DNA of 64,000 nt from Sphingomonas sp. SORGH_AS_0950 (GCF_030818415.1 NZ_JAUTAE010000001.1:1552501-1616500); one strand, 5' to 3'. Shown: positions 53,668 through 62,037, counted from the first letter of the stretch. Program-made: numbers and translations. The notes: a model not told the origin generated them from the sequence alone.

Positions 53668-54294
53668 TCAGGCGACGCGCATCAATTGCGAGGGATAGGC
53701 GGTCAGCATGGCCAGCGCCTCCTCGACCGGCGCGGTCAGCCAGCGCTCCTGATCTTCGGCCGACAGGATGACCGGCATCGCCTTGGGATGCCGGGGCGCG
53801 ACCAGTGGACTGGGCTCGGTCGTGCAAAAGGCATAGACCCGGTCATGATCCCGGTCGACCTTCCACAGCCCGGCGAAGCACGGCACCGCCTGATCCTCGA
53901 CCGTGAACCACCAATGGATGTCGCCCGGCCCCTGGCGATCGGCAGCAGCCTTGGGTTCGGAGAAGCGGGTGAAGGGCACGAGGCAGCGATGTTCGGCCTT
54001 CGCCATCCAGGGCTTCCACATGCCGCTCTGCATGTTGCGGGCATTGGTCCACCAGTCGTAGAGAAAGGGCAACTCCCCCTCGCGCGCGGGCCGCTTGCGC
54101 GGCTTGCGGGTCGGGAAACCCCAGCGCATCGTGCTCAGCACCCGCTGGCCCTTCTCCAGACGGACGACATAAGCGGGCTTGCCGGGAACGGCGTAATCCT
54201 TCTCCACCGCCAGCCCATTGGCCGCGTCCTCCGCCGCGCCCAGCGCGTCGAAATAGGTTCGGGGATCCACCTTGATGCTGTAAAGATTGCACAT
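53668..54294 (-). CDS. SOS response-associated peptidase (SRAP/YedK-like)
   Basis: SRAP-domain protein of 208 residues. HMCES/YedK proteins form a thiazolidine crosslink to abasic sites in single-stranded DNA through Cys2. Here the N-terminus is MCNLYS, with Cys2 present; the conserved Asn in TNARNM, Glu in FTRFSEP and His in RHPKAMPVIL are all visible. After Met removal Cys2 would be free, as required. It is first in a two-gene operon with the MBL-fold hydrolase. No LexA box was confirmed upstream. Confidence 0.92.
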   Translation of the reverse strand: MCNLYSIKVDPRTYFDALGAAEDAANGLAVEKDYAVPGKPAYVVRLEKGQRVLSTMRWGFPTRKPRKRPAREGELPFLYDWWTNARNMQSGMWKPWMAKAEHRCLVPFTRFSEPKAAADRQGPGDIHWWFTVEDQAVPCFAGLWKVDRDHDRVYAFCTTEPSPLVAPRHPKAMPVILSAEDQERWLTAPVEEALAMLTAYPSQLMRVA

Positions 54295-54738
54295 TCCGCT
54301 GTTCGATCACGGTCGGTGGCAGCAGACAAGCCTCTTCCGCGCCGACCACCCTCCGTTGCGCGCGAACGCGAGCCCTATGGCGACGCATAACGCGCTCCCC
54401 TGTCGCAAGACCGGATCGCGAGCCCCGGCTACGGTTTATTGGCTGGGACATTCTCCGTCAGGCCATCGGCCTGTTACTTCGCTGCCGGTAATCCCCGGCG
54501 AAACTCCATCAGGACCATTCAGCGAGAGCGGCGATCCCATTGGGATTGTGAGTTGCCCCGATCATCGCCTGACTGGACCCCGGCCTCTGCCGAGGTGATA
54601 TGTGTCCTTAGGCAGCGGGCCGACTCTGGCGGAGCAACCCCGCCAAGGGCGGCATAACGGCGCAATTCGCAAGGATGATGGCGGACGCCGCCTATCCACC
54701 AATGCTTAGGCCGATCGACATTTAGGATCGCCCCTTCT
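54295..54738. other. Gene-poor intergenic region with a diverged repeat arm
   Basis: Nothing with convincing coding character is seen. A single arm resembling the 4734-4828 inverted repeat (ACTGGACCCCGGCC with TGCCGAGGTGA) lies at about 54573-54598. The SRAP gene promoter must be at the left end. Confidence 0.5.
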
Positions 54739-54948
54739 TCCCTCTCCCCTGGACAGGGGAGAGGGTTAGCGAAGCTTGCCAGCCTGCTGGCTAGCGCAGC
54801 TTGGGTGAGGGGTCGAGCGAGCCCAAAGGCTCGCGCGCTCGCTTCGCGAGCGCCCACCCCTCACCCAGCTCCGACTAAGCCTTTGCTCTCGCAAAGGCCA
54901 AGTCTGCGCAACCCTCTCCCCTCTGCGAGGGGCGGGGGACGGAAAGGC
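54739..54948. repeat. Dispersed palindromic repeat, copy B
   Basis: Second copy of the element at 907-1092. It contains CCCTCTCCCCTGG-ACAGGGGAGAGGG, a strong hairpin that copy A has partly lost, plus GGCTCGCGCGCTCGCTTCGCGAGCG and the shared right half (CACCCAGCTCCGACTAAGCC onward). No coding content. Confidence 0.85.
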
Positions 54949-55168
54949 ATCACTGAATGGCGATCGGCCCTACACATCGTCGTTGGATAGGAATCCAGGC
55001 GCGGGGCGACAGAGCGCGTCAAACCCCACTATCGGAGATGCTGCCCCGCCCCGTTCGGCCGAGTGAGGTCGACGGCCGGGTTCAGGCATGGCCCTTGAAC
55101 TTCCCGCGATCGTCTCACCCGGCGCGCGACACTAAGGCAGATTCGAACCCGACCTACCCCTTCTCGCC
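54949..55168. other. Intergenic region, nothing recognised
   Basis: About 220 bases between the repeat and the TPR gene stop. No gene, RNA or clear hairpin was recognised. Confidence 0.4.
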
Positions 55169-55528
55169 TCAGCGCGAAGCGAATGTCCGGTTCAGTTGGC
55201 GAAGGCCCGTCTCCGCGACGCGGTGCGAGGAAATCACCGCGCCCGAAGGCATGTCCATGGCAATCGGCTTTTCCTGCAGGACCGCCGCATACAGCGATCG
55301 CGCCTCGGACGCGCGTCCGGTTTGGGCATAGACCGCGGCGAGGTTGAGCATCAGTTCCGGACTGTCGGGGCTGGTGCGTCGCTCCTGGAGCAGGGTCCGC
55401 TCCGCTGCTACCAGCTTCCCGGCTGCGATCTCGTGATAGCCCGTCCGTTGCGGCCAGCGATCCTGGGCGATGGCCGGGGCTGCCATACCCGCCGCCGCGA
55501 CGATCAGAGCCAAAGACATGCCACGCAT
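55169..55528 (-). CDS. Secreted tetratricopeptide-repeat-like small protein
   Basis: A 119-residue protein with a signal peptide (MSLALIVAAAGMAAPAIAQ) and one visible TPR-like helix pair (SPELMLNLAAVYAQTGRASEARSL pattern with Ala/Tyr/Gly/Ala spacing), followed by a basic C-terminus (LRQLNRTFASR). It is probably periplasmic and protein-binding; the partner is unknown. GGAGAAGGGCG directly precedes ATG 55528, supporting this start over the longer frame. It stands alone downstream of the exb operon terminator. Confidence 0.72.
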   Translation of the reverse strand: MRGMSLALIVAAAGMAAPAIAQDRWPQRTGYHEIAAGKLVAAERTLLQERRTSPDSPELMLNLAAVYAQTGRASEARSLYAAVLQEKPIAMDMPSGAVISSHRVAETGLRQLNRTFASR

Positions 55529-55816
55529 CGCCCTTCTCCATGTTTCACTTTTATGACGGCATGTTGCCATTTTTGTGAAACCCCCGCAAGGGCCGAAGGC
55601 GTTGCCGACAGCTGGGCAAAACCGGATTTCCGACGTGTCGGGGGAAATTCTTCCGGAAGACAACAGGTGATGGCCGCCTTCGCCTAAGGCCGATCACCGC
55701 AGGATAGCCCAGCGTGATCATGGGGCCCGTTGCCCTGCCGATCTCCGGCACCAGCGCGACGCCCTCCGCAATCGGCCGCGCTCACGCCCTGCCTCTCACC
55801 CCCTGTCCCCCAGGCA
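55529..55816. other. Leader of the TPR gene, no gene seen
   Basis: Roughly 290 bases between the tonB-operon terminator and the TPR gene. Minus-strand open frames here do not resemble a family and overlap the upstream extension of the TPR frame. The TPR gene promoter is expected here. Confidence 0.4.
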
Positions 55817-55845
55817 TAAAAAAGGCGGCCTCCGAAGAGGCCGCC
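55817..55845 (-). terminator. Rho-independent terminator of the tonB-exb operon
   Basis: GGCGGCCTC (55824-55832), loop CGAA, GAGGCCGCC (55837-55845): a perfect nine-base-pair stem. On the minus strand it is followed by TTTTTT (55818-55823). It lies 29 bases after the exbD stop and is the clearest terminator in the window. Confidence 0.92.
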
Positions 55846-55874
55846 CTGGTCCGTCACGAACGGAATCGCGTCGA

Positions 55875-56300
55875 TCAGAAGTCGTTGCGATACTGCTCGT
55901 TGCCGATGAAGCCGAGCTTGCTGACCGCCGAACGCTTGATGACTGCCAGGATCTCGTCGACCTTGACATATTTGGCGTCGGGGGCCGGCTGGAAGTGCAG
56001 TTCCGGCTCGGGGTTCATGGCGGCCGTCTGGTCGAGATACTGACGCAGCGTCACCTCGTCGACCGGCGTGCCGTTCCAGGTCACCGTACCGGCGGCGTCG
56101 ATGCCGACCTTGTTCTTCTCGCTGTTCACGACGGGCGTGTTGTTCTTCGAGTTGACCGGCAGGTCGACCTTCACCGCGTGAGTCTGGATCGGGATGGTGA
56201 TGATGAACATGATGAGGAGCACGAGCATGACGTCGATCAACGGCGTCGTGTTCATGTCCATCATCGGCTCGCCATCATCGGATCCGGCGCTCATTGCCAT
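55875..56300 (-). CDS. exbD: Biopolymer transport protein ExbD (second copy)
   Basis: A 141-residue ExbD-family protein: short cytoplasmic N-terminus, one membrane helix containing the proton-path Asp (NTTPLIDVMLVLLIMFII) and a periplasmic domain. It works with ExbB to power TonB. It is last in the tonB-exbB-exbD-exbD operon and 34 bases after the first exbD. Its N-terminus has DDGEPMMDMNTTPL, close to the first copy, but the periplasmic part differs, so the two are not simple duplicates. Confidence 0.93.
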   Translation of the reverse strand: MAMSAGSDDGEPMMDMNTTPLIDVMLVLLIMFIITIPIQTHAVKVDLPVNSKNNTPVVNSEKNKVGIDAAGTVTWNGTPVDEVTLRQYLDQTAAMNPEPELHFQPAPDAKYVKVDEILAVIKRSAVSKLGFIGNEQYRNDF

Positions 56301-56334
56301 GGCGTGCTAACTCCTATTCTGTCCGCCCGGCCGA

Positions 56335-56808
56335 TCAGGCGCGGGGGTTGCCGCCGGGGGGCGGCTCGGAGATGAAGCCGACACGGGCGAAACCGGCCTG
56401 CTGCATCGTGTAGATGGTGCCGCCAATGCACCGATACGGCGTATTCACGTCGCCGCGAATATGCGCCTCGGGCAGCTGATCGGGCGTGATGTTCGGCCCG
56501 AGCCGCTCGATCTCGGCCTTCAGCTTCTGAACCGCCTTGTCGCGCAGCTCGGTCGAGGTCACGGGGCTGAGGCCCCAATACACCTTGCACTGACCATTTT
56601 CGCTGGTCACCGAAAGCGAGACGTTTTCCGGCTTCGTCGTCGTCGGATCGAAGCGGACGCTCGGCAGCTTGAGCGGAACGGTCTGAATCACGACCGGAAC
56701 CGCGATCAGGAAGATGATGAGGAGAACCAGCATGACGTCCACGAGGGGCGTCGTGTTGATCTCCGACATCGGTTTCTCGGCGGAGTCCCCGCCAACGCTC
56801 ATCGCCAT
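56335..56808 (-). CDS. exbD: Biopolymer transport protein ExbD (first copy)
   Basis: A 157-residue ExbD-family protein with the membrane helix INTTPLVDVMLVLLIIF (conserved Asp) and a longer periplasmic domain with two cysteines (GQCKVYW and YRCIGGTIY), which could form a disulfide. It lies between exbB and the second exbD. Having two unlike ExbD proteins in one operon is common in sphingomonads; the division of work is not known. Confidence 0.93.
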   Translation of the reverse strand: MAMSVGGDSAEKPMSEINTTPLVDVMLVLLIIFLIAVPVVIQTVPLKLPSVRFDPTTTKPENVSLSVTSENGQCKVYWGLSPVTSTELRDKAVQKLKAEIERLGPNITPDQLPEAHIRGDVNTPYRCIGGTIYTMQQAGFARVGFISEPPPGGNPRA

Positions 56809-56860
56809 GAGAGAGCTATCCTATCCATGCATTCTTTCGCCGTCCCGGAGCCGGGTCGAC

Positions 56861-56903
56861 GGGGGGTGGCGGGGCCGTGCCGCGAACGGCCGGTCCCCGC
56901 CCC
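56861..56903 (-). other. GC-rich inverted repeat between exbB and exbD
   Basis: GGGGGGTGGCGGGGCCG (56861-56877) faces CGGCCGGTCCCCGCCCCC (56887-56904), an imperfect but very stable stem within the 102-base exbB-exbD gap. It has no T-run. It may stabilise the upstream exbB message and so set a higher ExbB to ExbD ratio. Confidence 0.5.
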
Positions 56904-56910
56904 CTTAGGC

Positions 56911-57702
56911 TCAGGCGCGCGTCTGAACGCCACCGGCCTGACCGGCCGTGGTCGTCGCCGGGGTCGCCTTGACGGCGGTCGGCTTGGCACCGGCAACGGC
57001 CGGACGAACCGCACCGTTCGAGGCCAGGAAGCCCAGCACGTCGTTCGAGAACGACGACAGGTCTTCCGCGATGCCCTTGTTACGACGCTGCAGCCAGTTG
57101 AAGGCGAGCACCGCCGGAACGGCGACGACGAGACCCAGCGCGGTCATGATGAGCGCTTCACCGACCGGACCGGCGACCGCGTCGATCGACGCCTGGCCCG
57201 ACGAGCCGATCTTGATGAGCGCGCGGTAGATGCCGATAACCGTACCGAACAGACCGATGAACGGCGCGGTCGCACCGACGGTCGCCAGGAAGGCGAGACC
57301 GCCGCCCAGCTTCGAGTTGATCGCGGCTTCCGAACGCGCCAGCGAGCCGTGCAGCCAGTCATGCGCTTCGACCGGATCGGTCAGCTTCGAATGCTGGTCC
57401 TGCGCGGCCAGACCGTCGTCGACGATCTGCTTGTAGGCCGAGTTCTTCTCGAGCTTGGCCGAACCTTCGCGCAGCGAGTTCGACGACCAGAAGCCCTGAC
57501 GAACGCGCTTCGCCTGGTTGATGATCTTCTGCTGCTCGAACAGCTTCGAGAACAGGATGTAGAACGACACGATCGACATCAGGCAGAGGATGGTGAACAC
57601 CGACTGCGAGATGAGGCCGCCCTCTTTCAGAGCCTGGCCGAGGCCGTACGGATTTTCGGCACCGGCCGCAGCGCCGCCCGCGGCGAGGATGGTGGTGAGC
57701 AT
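56911..57702 (-). CDS. exbB: Biopolymer transport protein ExbB (MotA/TolQ/ExbB family)
   Basis: A 263-residue inner-membrane proton-channel subunit of the TonB energy system. Three helices are visible: SQSVFTILCLMSIVSFYILF, the TM2 region AFLATVGATAPFIGLFGTVI and the TM3 region ALIMTALGLVVAVPAVLAF with conserved Thr. A Pro/Ala/Thr-rich C-terminal tail follows. It is 51 bases after tonB. GAGGA precedes the ATG. Confidence 0.95.
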   Translation of the reverse strand: MLTTILAAGGAAAGAENPYGLGQALKEGGLISQSVFTILCLMSIVSFYILFSKLFEQQKIINQAKRVRQGFWSSNSLREGSAKLEKNSAYKQIVDDGLAAQDQHSKLTDPVEAHDWLHGSLARSEAAINSKLGGGLAFLATVGATAPFIGLFGTVIGIYRALIKIGSSGQASIDAVAGPVGEALIMTALGLVVAVPAVLAFNWLQRRNKGIAEDLSSFSNDVLGFLASNGAVRPAVAGAKPTAVKATPATTTAGQAGGVQTRA

Positions 57703-57753
57703 GATTGGTTAGGTCCTCTGACTAAAGCGTTGGGTGTGATCGGCTTTTAGCCG

Positions 57754-58434
57754 TTATTCCTGTGGCAGCTGCCAACGGATGTTAAGCGTGTACGACGATG
57801 CGACGGGGTTGCCGGCCGCGTCCTGGGCGGGCGTGAAACGCACGCGCGCCTTGGAGATGCGGCAGGTGGCATCGTCAAGGGCCCGGTTGCCGCTGCCCGA
57901 CAGGATCGTGCAGTCGGTGACGCGCCCATCGGTGCCGATCGACAGCTTGGCCGACACGCGGCCTTCCGCGCCTTCGCGCTGGGCCGAGGGCGGATAGGCG
58001 TCGGGACCGAAATACTGGCCCGGGTTACCGCGCAGACCGGCAGCCTTCGAGACCGTCGGCGCAGGCGGCGGCGCGGGCGGAGCCGGCGGCGCAGGCGGAG
58101 CCGGCGGTGCGGTCGGCTGGCTGAGCGGGATGATGCTCGTCGTCGAGATCGTCGGCGCCGGCGAGGGCACGTTGACGATCGGCGGCGGCGTCACCACCGT
58201 GGTCGGCGGCGGAGGCAGGTTGGGCTGCTCCGGCGGCGGGGGCGGCGGTTCATCCGGCGGTGGCGGGGGCGGCGGCTCCTCCACGTTGAACGTGTCGAGC
58301 TTTTCGGTCGCCTTCTTCACGTACTGGTATGCCAGTCCCGTGACGAAGGCGTAGCCCAGGGCAGCATGGATGAGCACGACGATAACGATCGCGACCACCT
58401 TGCCCCCGGACATCTTCTGGTCAGTATAGGCCAT
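57754..58434 (-). CDS. tonB: Energy transducer TonB
   Basis: A 226-residue protein with an N-terminal membrane anchor (VVAIVIVVLIHAALGYAFV), a long periplasmic proline-rich spacer (EEPPPPPPPDEPPPPPPEQP, then PPAPPAPPAPP) and the C-terminal TonB domain (YPPSAQREGAEGRVSAKLSI; VTDCTILSGSG; ARVRFTPA). It transmits proton-motive energy to the TonB-dependent receptors, three of which are in this window. First gene of its operon. Confidence 0.95.
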   Translation of the reverse strand: MAYTDQKMSGGKVVAIVIVVLIHAALGYAFVTGLAYQYVKKATEKLDTFNVEEPPPPPPPDEPPPPPPEQPNLPPPPTTVVTPPPIVNVPSPAPTISTTSIIPLSQPTAPPAPPAPPAPPAPPPAPTVSKAAGLRGNPGQYFGPDAYPPSAQREGAEGRVSAKLSIGTDGRVTDCTILSGSGNRALDDATCRISKARVRFTPAQDAAGNPVASSYTLNIRWQLPQE

Positions 58435-58648
58435 TCAGCAACGAAACTCCTCAGTCTGCCAGTTTCGCCTCGCCGTAGCGTGGGGACGTGGGAAACTCCT
58501 GCCATGCGCTCACGCATGCGGCAGAGCCTCGGACCCTATCGTCACGGCTGGCGCGGTGCAATCAGTTTGTCGGACGTAATAAACGTACAAGCACGCCATG
58601 ACAAAATTATTTCTGTACCGTTAATACACGAAGGAGTAGCGCGAAGCG
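58435..58648. promoter_or_regulatory. Divergent promoter region, tonB and secreted hypothetical gene
   Basis: About 214 bases with an AT-rich patch (about 58570-58625: AATAAACG, CAAAATTATTTCTG, GTTAATACAC), probably core promoter DNA. GAGGAG precedes tonB by 12 bases and AAGGAG precedes the plus-strand ATG by 12 bases. An iron (Fur-like) box was not recognised with confidence. Confidence 0.4.
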
Positions 58649-59542
58649 ATGAAACCCCTCTCCCACGCCCTCCATGCTACCACCATCGCAGTCGCGATGC
58701 TATCGTTTGCAGGCCCGGTCGGGGCGCAAGTGGCGACCGCGCCGTCGGTGCGCGCGGGCGATCCGATGGTAGCGCAAACAGGCCCCGGCTATGCCGACCT
58801 CGCCGACCTGGTCCTGTCCGCCCCGGTGATCGCCGACGTGACGATCCGCTCGGCGGCCGCGATCAAGGGGCCCGAGGCCGCCGGCGTCGCCCCCGGCCGG
58901 CAGCGTTTCTATGTCGAGGCCGATGTCGGCACGCTGATCCGCGGATCGGGCGGCCTGCCGGCGCGCGTCGGCTATCTCTACGACGCAGCGACGGATGCGC
59001 GGGGCCGCGCGCCGCGGCTGAAGAAGATGCGCGTGCTGATCTATGCACGGCGGGTGCCCAATGCCCCCGACCAGCTCCAGCTGGTCGCGCCCGATGCGCA
59101 GCTGCCCTGGACGCCCGATACCGAGCAGCGCAGCCGGACCATCGCGCGCGATGCGCTGTCGCCGGACGCGCCGCCGGTCATCACCGGCGTCGGCAATGCC
59201 TTTTACGTGGCGGGCAGCCTGCCCGGCGAGGGCGAGACGCAGATCTTCCTCACCACCGCCAATAATCGCCCGGTCTCATTGTCGGTTCTGCGACGGCCGG
59301 GCGAGGAACGCCGCTATGCCGTGGCGCTGAGCGAGATCGTCGACGAATCGGCGGCGCCGCCCGCGCGCGATACGCTGCTCTGGTACCGGCTGGCCTGCGC
59401 GCTGCCCGAATCGCTGCCCGATCGCAGCACCGCCTCGCTCTCGCCGCAGGATGCCCAGGCGGCGCAGGAGGATTATCGCTTCGTCATCCAGAAGCTCGGC
59501 CCCTGCGTCCGCGAGCGTCAGCTGCCCAGCGTCAGCAACTGA
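58649..59542 (+). CDS. Conserved secreted protein of unknown function
   Basis: A 297-residue protein with a signal peptide (ATTIAVAMLSFAGPVGAQ). The mature part has no catalytic motif I recognise. Segments such as APVIADVTIRSAAAIKGPEA, RFYVEADVGTLIRGSG and GVGNAFYVAGSLPGEGETQI suggest a beta-rich periplasmic domain. Two cysteines (LACALPE and GPCVRE) lie near the C-terminus. Divergent from tonB; its last 25 bases overlap the convergent gene at 59518. Resembling proteins occur in other sphingomonads as hypotheticals. Confidence 0.7.
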   Translation: MKPLSHALHATTIAVAMLSFAGPVGAQVATAPSVRAGDPMVAQTGPGYADLADLVLSAPVIADVTIRSAAAIKGPEAAGVAPGRQRFYVEADVGTLIRGSGGLPARVGYLYDAATDARGRAPRLKKMRVLIYARRVPNAPDQLQLVAPDAQLPWTPDTEQRSRTIARDALSPDAPPVITGVGNAFYVAGSLPGEGETQIFLTTANNRPVSLSVLRRPGEERRYAVALSEIVDESAAPPARDTLLWYRLACALPESLPDRSTASLSPQDAQAAQEDYRFVIQKLGPCVRERQLPSVSN

Positions 59543-59805
59543 CCCGTGACGGCGTGCGCGGCGGCCAGATAGGCGACCGCCGCCGCGACCGCCTGATCGG
59601 ACGCGGTATCGCGGCAGATCACGGCGTTGACCCGCGCATCGGGAGCGGCGGCGACCGCGAGCGGCCCGATCGCCGCCTCCGCCATCGCCTGCGCCACGGA
59701 ATCGCGACCGGGGCGCAGCACCAGGATCAGGTCGCAGCCGGGATTCGCCGCAACGAGCGCCGCGACATCCTCCCCCGGCGCCACGTCGATTCGCCGCGCG
59801 GCCAT
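59518..59805 (-). CDS. Small Rossmann-like protein next to folB
   Basis: A 95-residue protein, mostly Ala, Val and Leu, with alternating strands and helices (CDLILVLRPGRDSVAQAMAE, RVNAVICRDTASDQAVAAAV). It looks like the C-terminal half of a short-chain dehydrogenase-like Rossmann fold, without a nucleotide-binding motif. It starts seven bases after the folB stop, so it is co-transcribed. The function is unknown; a partner of folate enzymes is only a guess. Confidence 0.6.
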   Translation of the reverse strand: MAARRIDVAPGEDVAALVAANPGCDLILVLRPGRDSVAQAMAEAAIGPLAVAAAPDARVNAVICRDTASDQAVAAAVAYLAAAHAVTGQLLTLGS

Positions 59806-59812
59806 GCCCCGA

Positions 59813-60181
59813 TCAGCGACGGTGGCGGACCAGCGTGATGCCGATCGCCTCGCCATCCTCGGCGATGGCCAGCTTCACGATCTTCACCTTCACGCGCCGA
59901 ACCCGCTTGTCCTGAAGGAACAGCGTGTCGCAGATATGGTCCGCAACCCCCTCGATCAGCGTGAAATGCACACCTTCGGGCAACTGCGTCGCGGCATGTT
60001 TCAGGTCGAGATAATTCTTCGACTCGCCCAGCGGCGTGTCGGGCGCATAATGGGCGGGACAGTCGAGATCGACGGTCAGCGAGATGCGCAGCGGTTGCGG
60101 CAGATGCGTTTCCTCGGAGTAGATGCCGGTCAGCACCTGGACTTCGAGGTCGTGGACTTCGAGCTGGAGACGGTCTTCCAT
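59813..60181 (-). CDS. folB: Dihydroneopterin aldolase family protein
   Basis: FolB-type enzyme of folate synthesis that releases glycolaldehyde from dihydroneopterin. The 122-residue product has VLTGIYSEETHLPQPLRISL, where Glu replaces part of the usual GxxxxE pattern, LDLKHAATQLPEGVHFTLIE with the pterin Glu, and a C-terminal VKIVKLAIAEDGEAIGI. A catalytic Lys equivalent is in VKIVKL. Members may also act as dihydroneopterin epimerase (FolX). Confidence 0.82.
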   Translation of the reverse strand: MEDRLQLEVHDLEVQVLTGIYSEETHLPQPLRISLTVDLDCPAHYAPDTPLGESKNYLDLKHAATQLPEGVHFTLIEGVADHICDTLFLQDKRVRRVKVKIVKLAIAEDGEAIGITLVRHRR

Positions 60182-60315
60182 GCCAGGGCTCTAGCAGAGC
60201 CCGCGCGCAAGGGAAGTGGCGGCGCGGAGCCGCGGGGCTTTGCATCCGCCGAGGAGCGGATTAAGGGCGCGCGCATTCTCCCCTCTCCTTCTGCCGCGAT
60301 CGGACCCCACCCGTT

Positions 60316-60828
60316 GTGACCGAGACGACTGCCCTTGTTCCGCTCGACAGGGTCGATCCCGCCGCCGTGGAGGCGCTGCTCGACCGCGCCTTTCCGCCGG
60401 GGCGCCAGGCGCGGACCGCCTATAAGGTGCGCGGGACCGTCGCGGCGATCGCCTCGCTCTGCTTTGCCGCGCTGGACGAGGACGGCGCGCTGCTGGGTTC
60501 GATTCAGTGCTGGCCGGTCGCGCTCGCCGACGATGCGGGCGGGGTGCATCCCATGGTGATGGTCGGCCCGGTCGCGGTCGCCCCCGATCATCAGCGGGAC
60601 GGACTGGGACGTCGCCTGCTGGCGCACATGCTCGCCGCCGCCGCAGAACAGGGGCTGGACCGCGCGATGATGCTGATCGGCGACCCGGAATATTATGGCC
60701 GCTTCTTCGGCTTCACCGCCGACCGGACGGCGGACTGGCGACTGCCCGGCCCGGTCGAGCGGCATCGGCTGCTGGCCCGCGGCCCCGATGTGCCGGCCTG
60801 TCCCGGCATGCTGAGCGCCGCGGGCTGA
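60316..60828 (+). CDS. GNAT family N-acetyltransferase (YhbS-like)
   Basis: A 170-residue acetyltransferase. The acetyl-CoA loop is VAPDHQRDGLGRRLLAHML and the C-terminal motif is LIGDPEYYGRFFGF, which is typical of the YhbS group. The start is GTG at 60316. The natural substrate is unknown. It is probably the first gene of a run leading to the DUF1285 gene, 46 bases downstream. Confidence 0.87.
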   Translation: MTETTALVPLDRVDPAAVEALLDRAFPPGRQARTAYKVRGTVAAIASLCFAALDEDGALLGSIQCWPVALADDAGGVHPMVMVGPVAVAPDHQRDGLGRRLLAHMLAAAAEQGLDRAMMLIGDPEYYGRFFGFTADRTADWRLPGPVERHRLLARGPDVPACPGMLSAAG

Positions 60829-60874
60829 GGCCGGGCTTTACCTGCGCGCCTCGCGTCCCTAACTCAGACCGATC

Positions 60875-61447
60875 ATGCCCATGGCGCCGCCCCCCGACCT
60901 GTCCTCGCTCAGCCTCGCCGAAATCGTGCGCGCGATGGAGGCGCAGAAGCTGCCCCCCGTCTCGCAATGGAATCCCACCCATTGCGGGGACAGCGAGATG
61001 CGGATCGCCCGCGACGGCACCTGGTATCATCAGGGCAGCCCGATCGGCCGCCCCGCCATGGTCCGGCTGTTCTCGACCATCCTGCGCCGCGAAGCCGATG
61101 GCCGCCACGTCCTGGTCACGCCGGTCGAAAAGCTCGACATTGCGGTCGAGGATGCGCCCTTCGTCGCGGTGACGCTCAAGGCGCAGGGCGAGGGCCGCGA
61201 CGCGCGGCTGACCTTCCAGCTCAACACCGGAGACCTTGTCGCGGCGGGCCCCGCGCATGGCCTGCGCTTCGCCGAGGGCGAGGATGGCCCCCGCCCCTAT
61301 CTGCATGTCCGCGACGGGCTGGAGGCGCTGATCGCGCGGCCGGTCTATTACGAACTGGCCGAACGGGCGCTGGCGGGGGGCGACACGCCGCCGGGTCTGT
61401 GGAGCGACGGCGCCTTCTTTCCCATCGCGCCCGCGACCGACGCATGA
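60875..61447 (+). CDS. DUF1285 domain-containing protein
   Basis: A 190-residue conserved protein. NPTHCGDSEMRIARDGTW near residue 33, GSPIGRPAMVRLFSTILRRE and LVTPVEKLDIAVEDAPFVA are typical of DUF1285. It has no signal peptide or membrane segment. The function is not known. The stop overlaps the Nudix gene start (ATGA), and DUF1285-Nudix-cca is a recurrent alphaproteobacterial order. Confidence 0.88.
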   Translation: MPMAPPPDLSSLSLAEIVRAMEAQKLPPVSQWNPTHCGDSEMRIARDGTWYHQGSPIGRPAMVRLFSTILRREADGRHVLVTPVEKLDIAVEDAPFVAVTLKAQGEGRDARLTFQLNTGDLVAAGPAHGLRFAEGEDGPRPYLHVRDGLEALIARPVYYELAERALAGGDTPPGLWSDGAFFPIAPATDA

Positions 61448-62037
61448 CGCTGGCCGAAAGGCTGGCACAGGCGATGGCGCGGATACCCGTTGCCGACCTG
61501 TTGACCGGCGACGGGGACATCCTGCCCGAAACCGCCGCGACACCCACCGCCGCGGCGGTGCTGGTGCCCGTGACCGATCGCGCCGAGCCGGGCCTGGTCC
61601 TGACCCAGCGGACCGAGCATCTGCGCAACCATGCCGGGCAGATCGCCTTTCCGGGCGGCCGCGCCGATCCGGGTGACGTCGATCTGGTCGCCACCGCGCT
61701 GCGCGAGGCGGAGGAGGAAATCGGCCTGTCGCCGCACGCGGTGACGGTGGTCGGGCTCGCCGACCGCTATCGCACCGTCACGGGGTTCGAGGTGACGCCG
61801 GTGCTGGGCGTCATCCCGCCCGACCTGACCCTGTATCCATCCGAGGCGGAGGTGGCGAACCTGTTCGAGGTGCCGCTCGCCTATGTCCTCGATCCCGCCC
61901 ATCACCGCCGGGTCAGCGCACCCTGGCGCGGGCAAACCCGTCATTTTTACGAGATATTATGGAACGACCGGCGCATCTGGGGCGCGACAGCCGCGATGAT
62001 CGTCAACCTGTCGCGGCGGCTGCAATGGGCGGCATGA
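61444..62037 (+). CDS. CoA pyrophosphatase (Nudix hydrolase)
   Basis: A 197-residue Nudix enzyme that cleaves CoA or its derivatives to 4'-phosphopantetheine and 3',5'-ADP. The CoA-specific motif LTQRTEHLRNHAGQIAFPGG precedes the Nudix box GGRADPGDVDLVATALREAEEEIG (first twelve and last residues form the metal helix with REAEEE). ATGA overlaps link it to DUF1285 upstream and cca downstream. Confidence 0.9.
   Translation: MTLAERLAQAMARIPVADLLTGDGDILPETAATPTAAAVLVPVTDRAEPGLVLTQRTEHLRNHAGQIAFPGGRADPGDVDLVATALREAEEEIGLSPHAVTVVGLADRYRTVTGFEVTPVLGVIPPDLTLYPSEAEVANLFEVPLAYVLDPAHHRRVSAPWRGQTRHFYEILWNDRRIWGATAAMIVNLSRRLQWAA

Noticed and set aside
54295..55168. Small open frames in the repeat-rich region as hypothetical genes
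   Set aside because: They run through inverted repeats, have no ribosome sites or family likeness, and match the peptide patterns produced by repeat translation.
58129..58354. Glycine-rich plus-strand small protein in the tonB gene
   Set aside because: It is the antisense of the TonB proline-rich spacer; polyproline codons read as polyglycine on the other strand.
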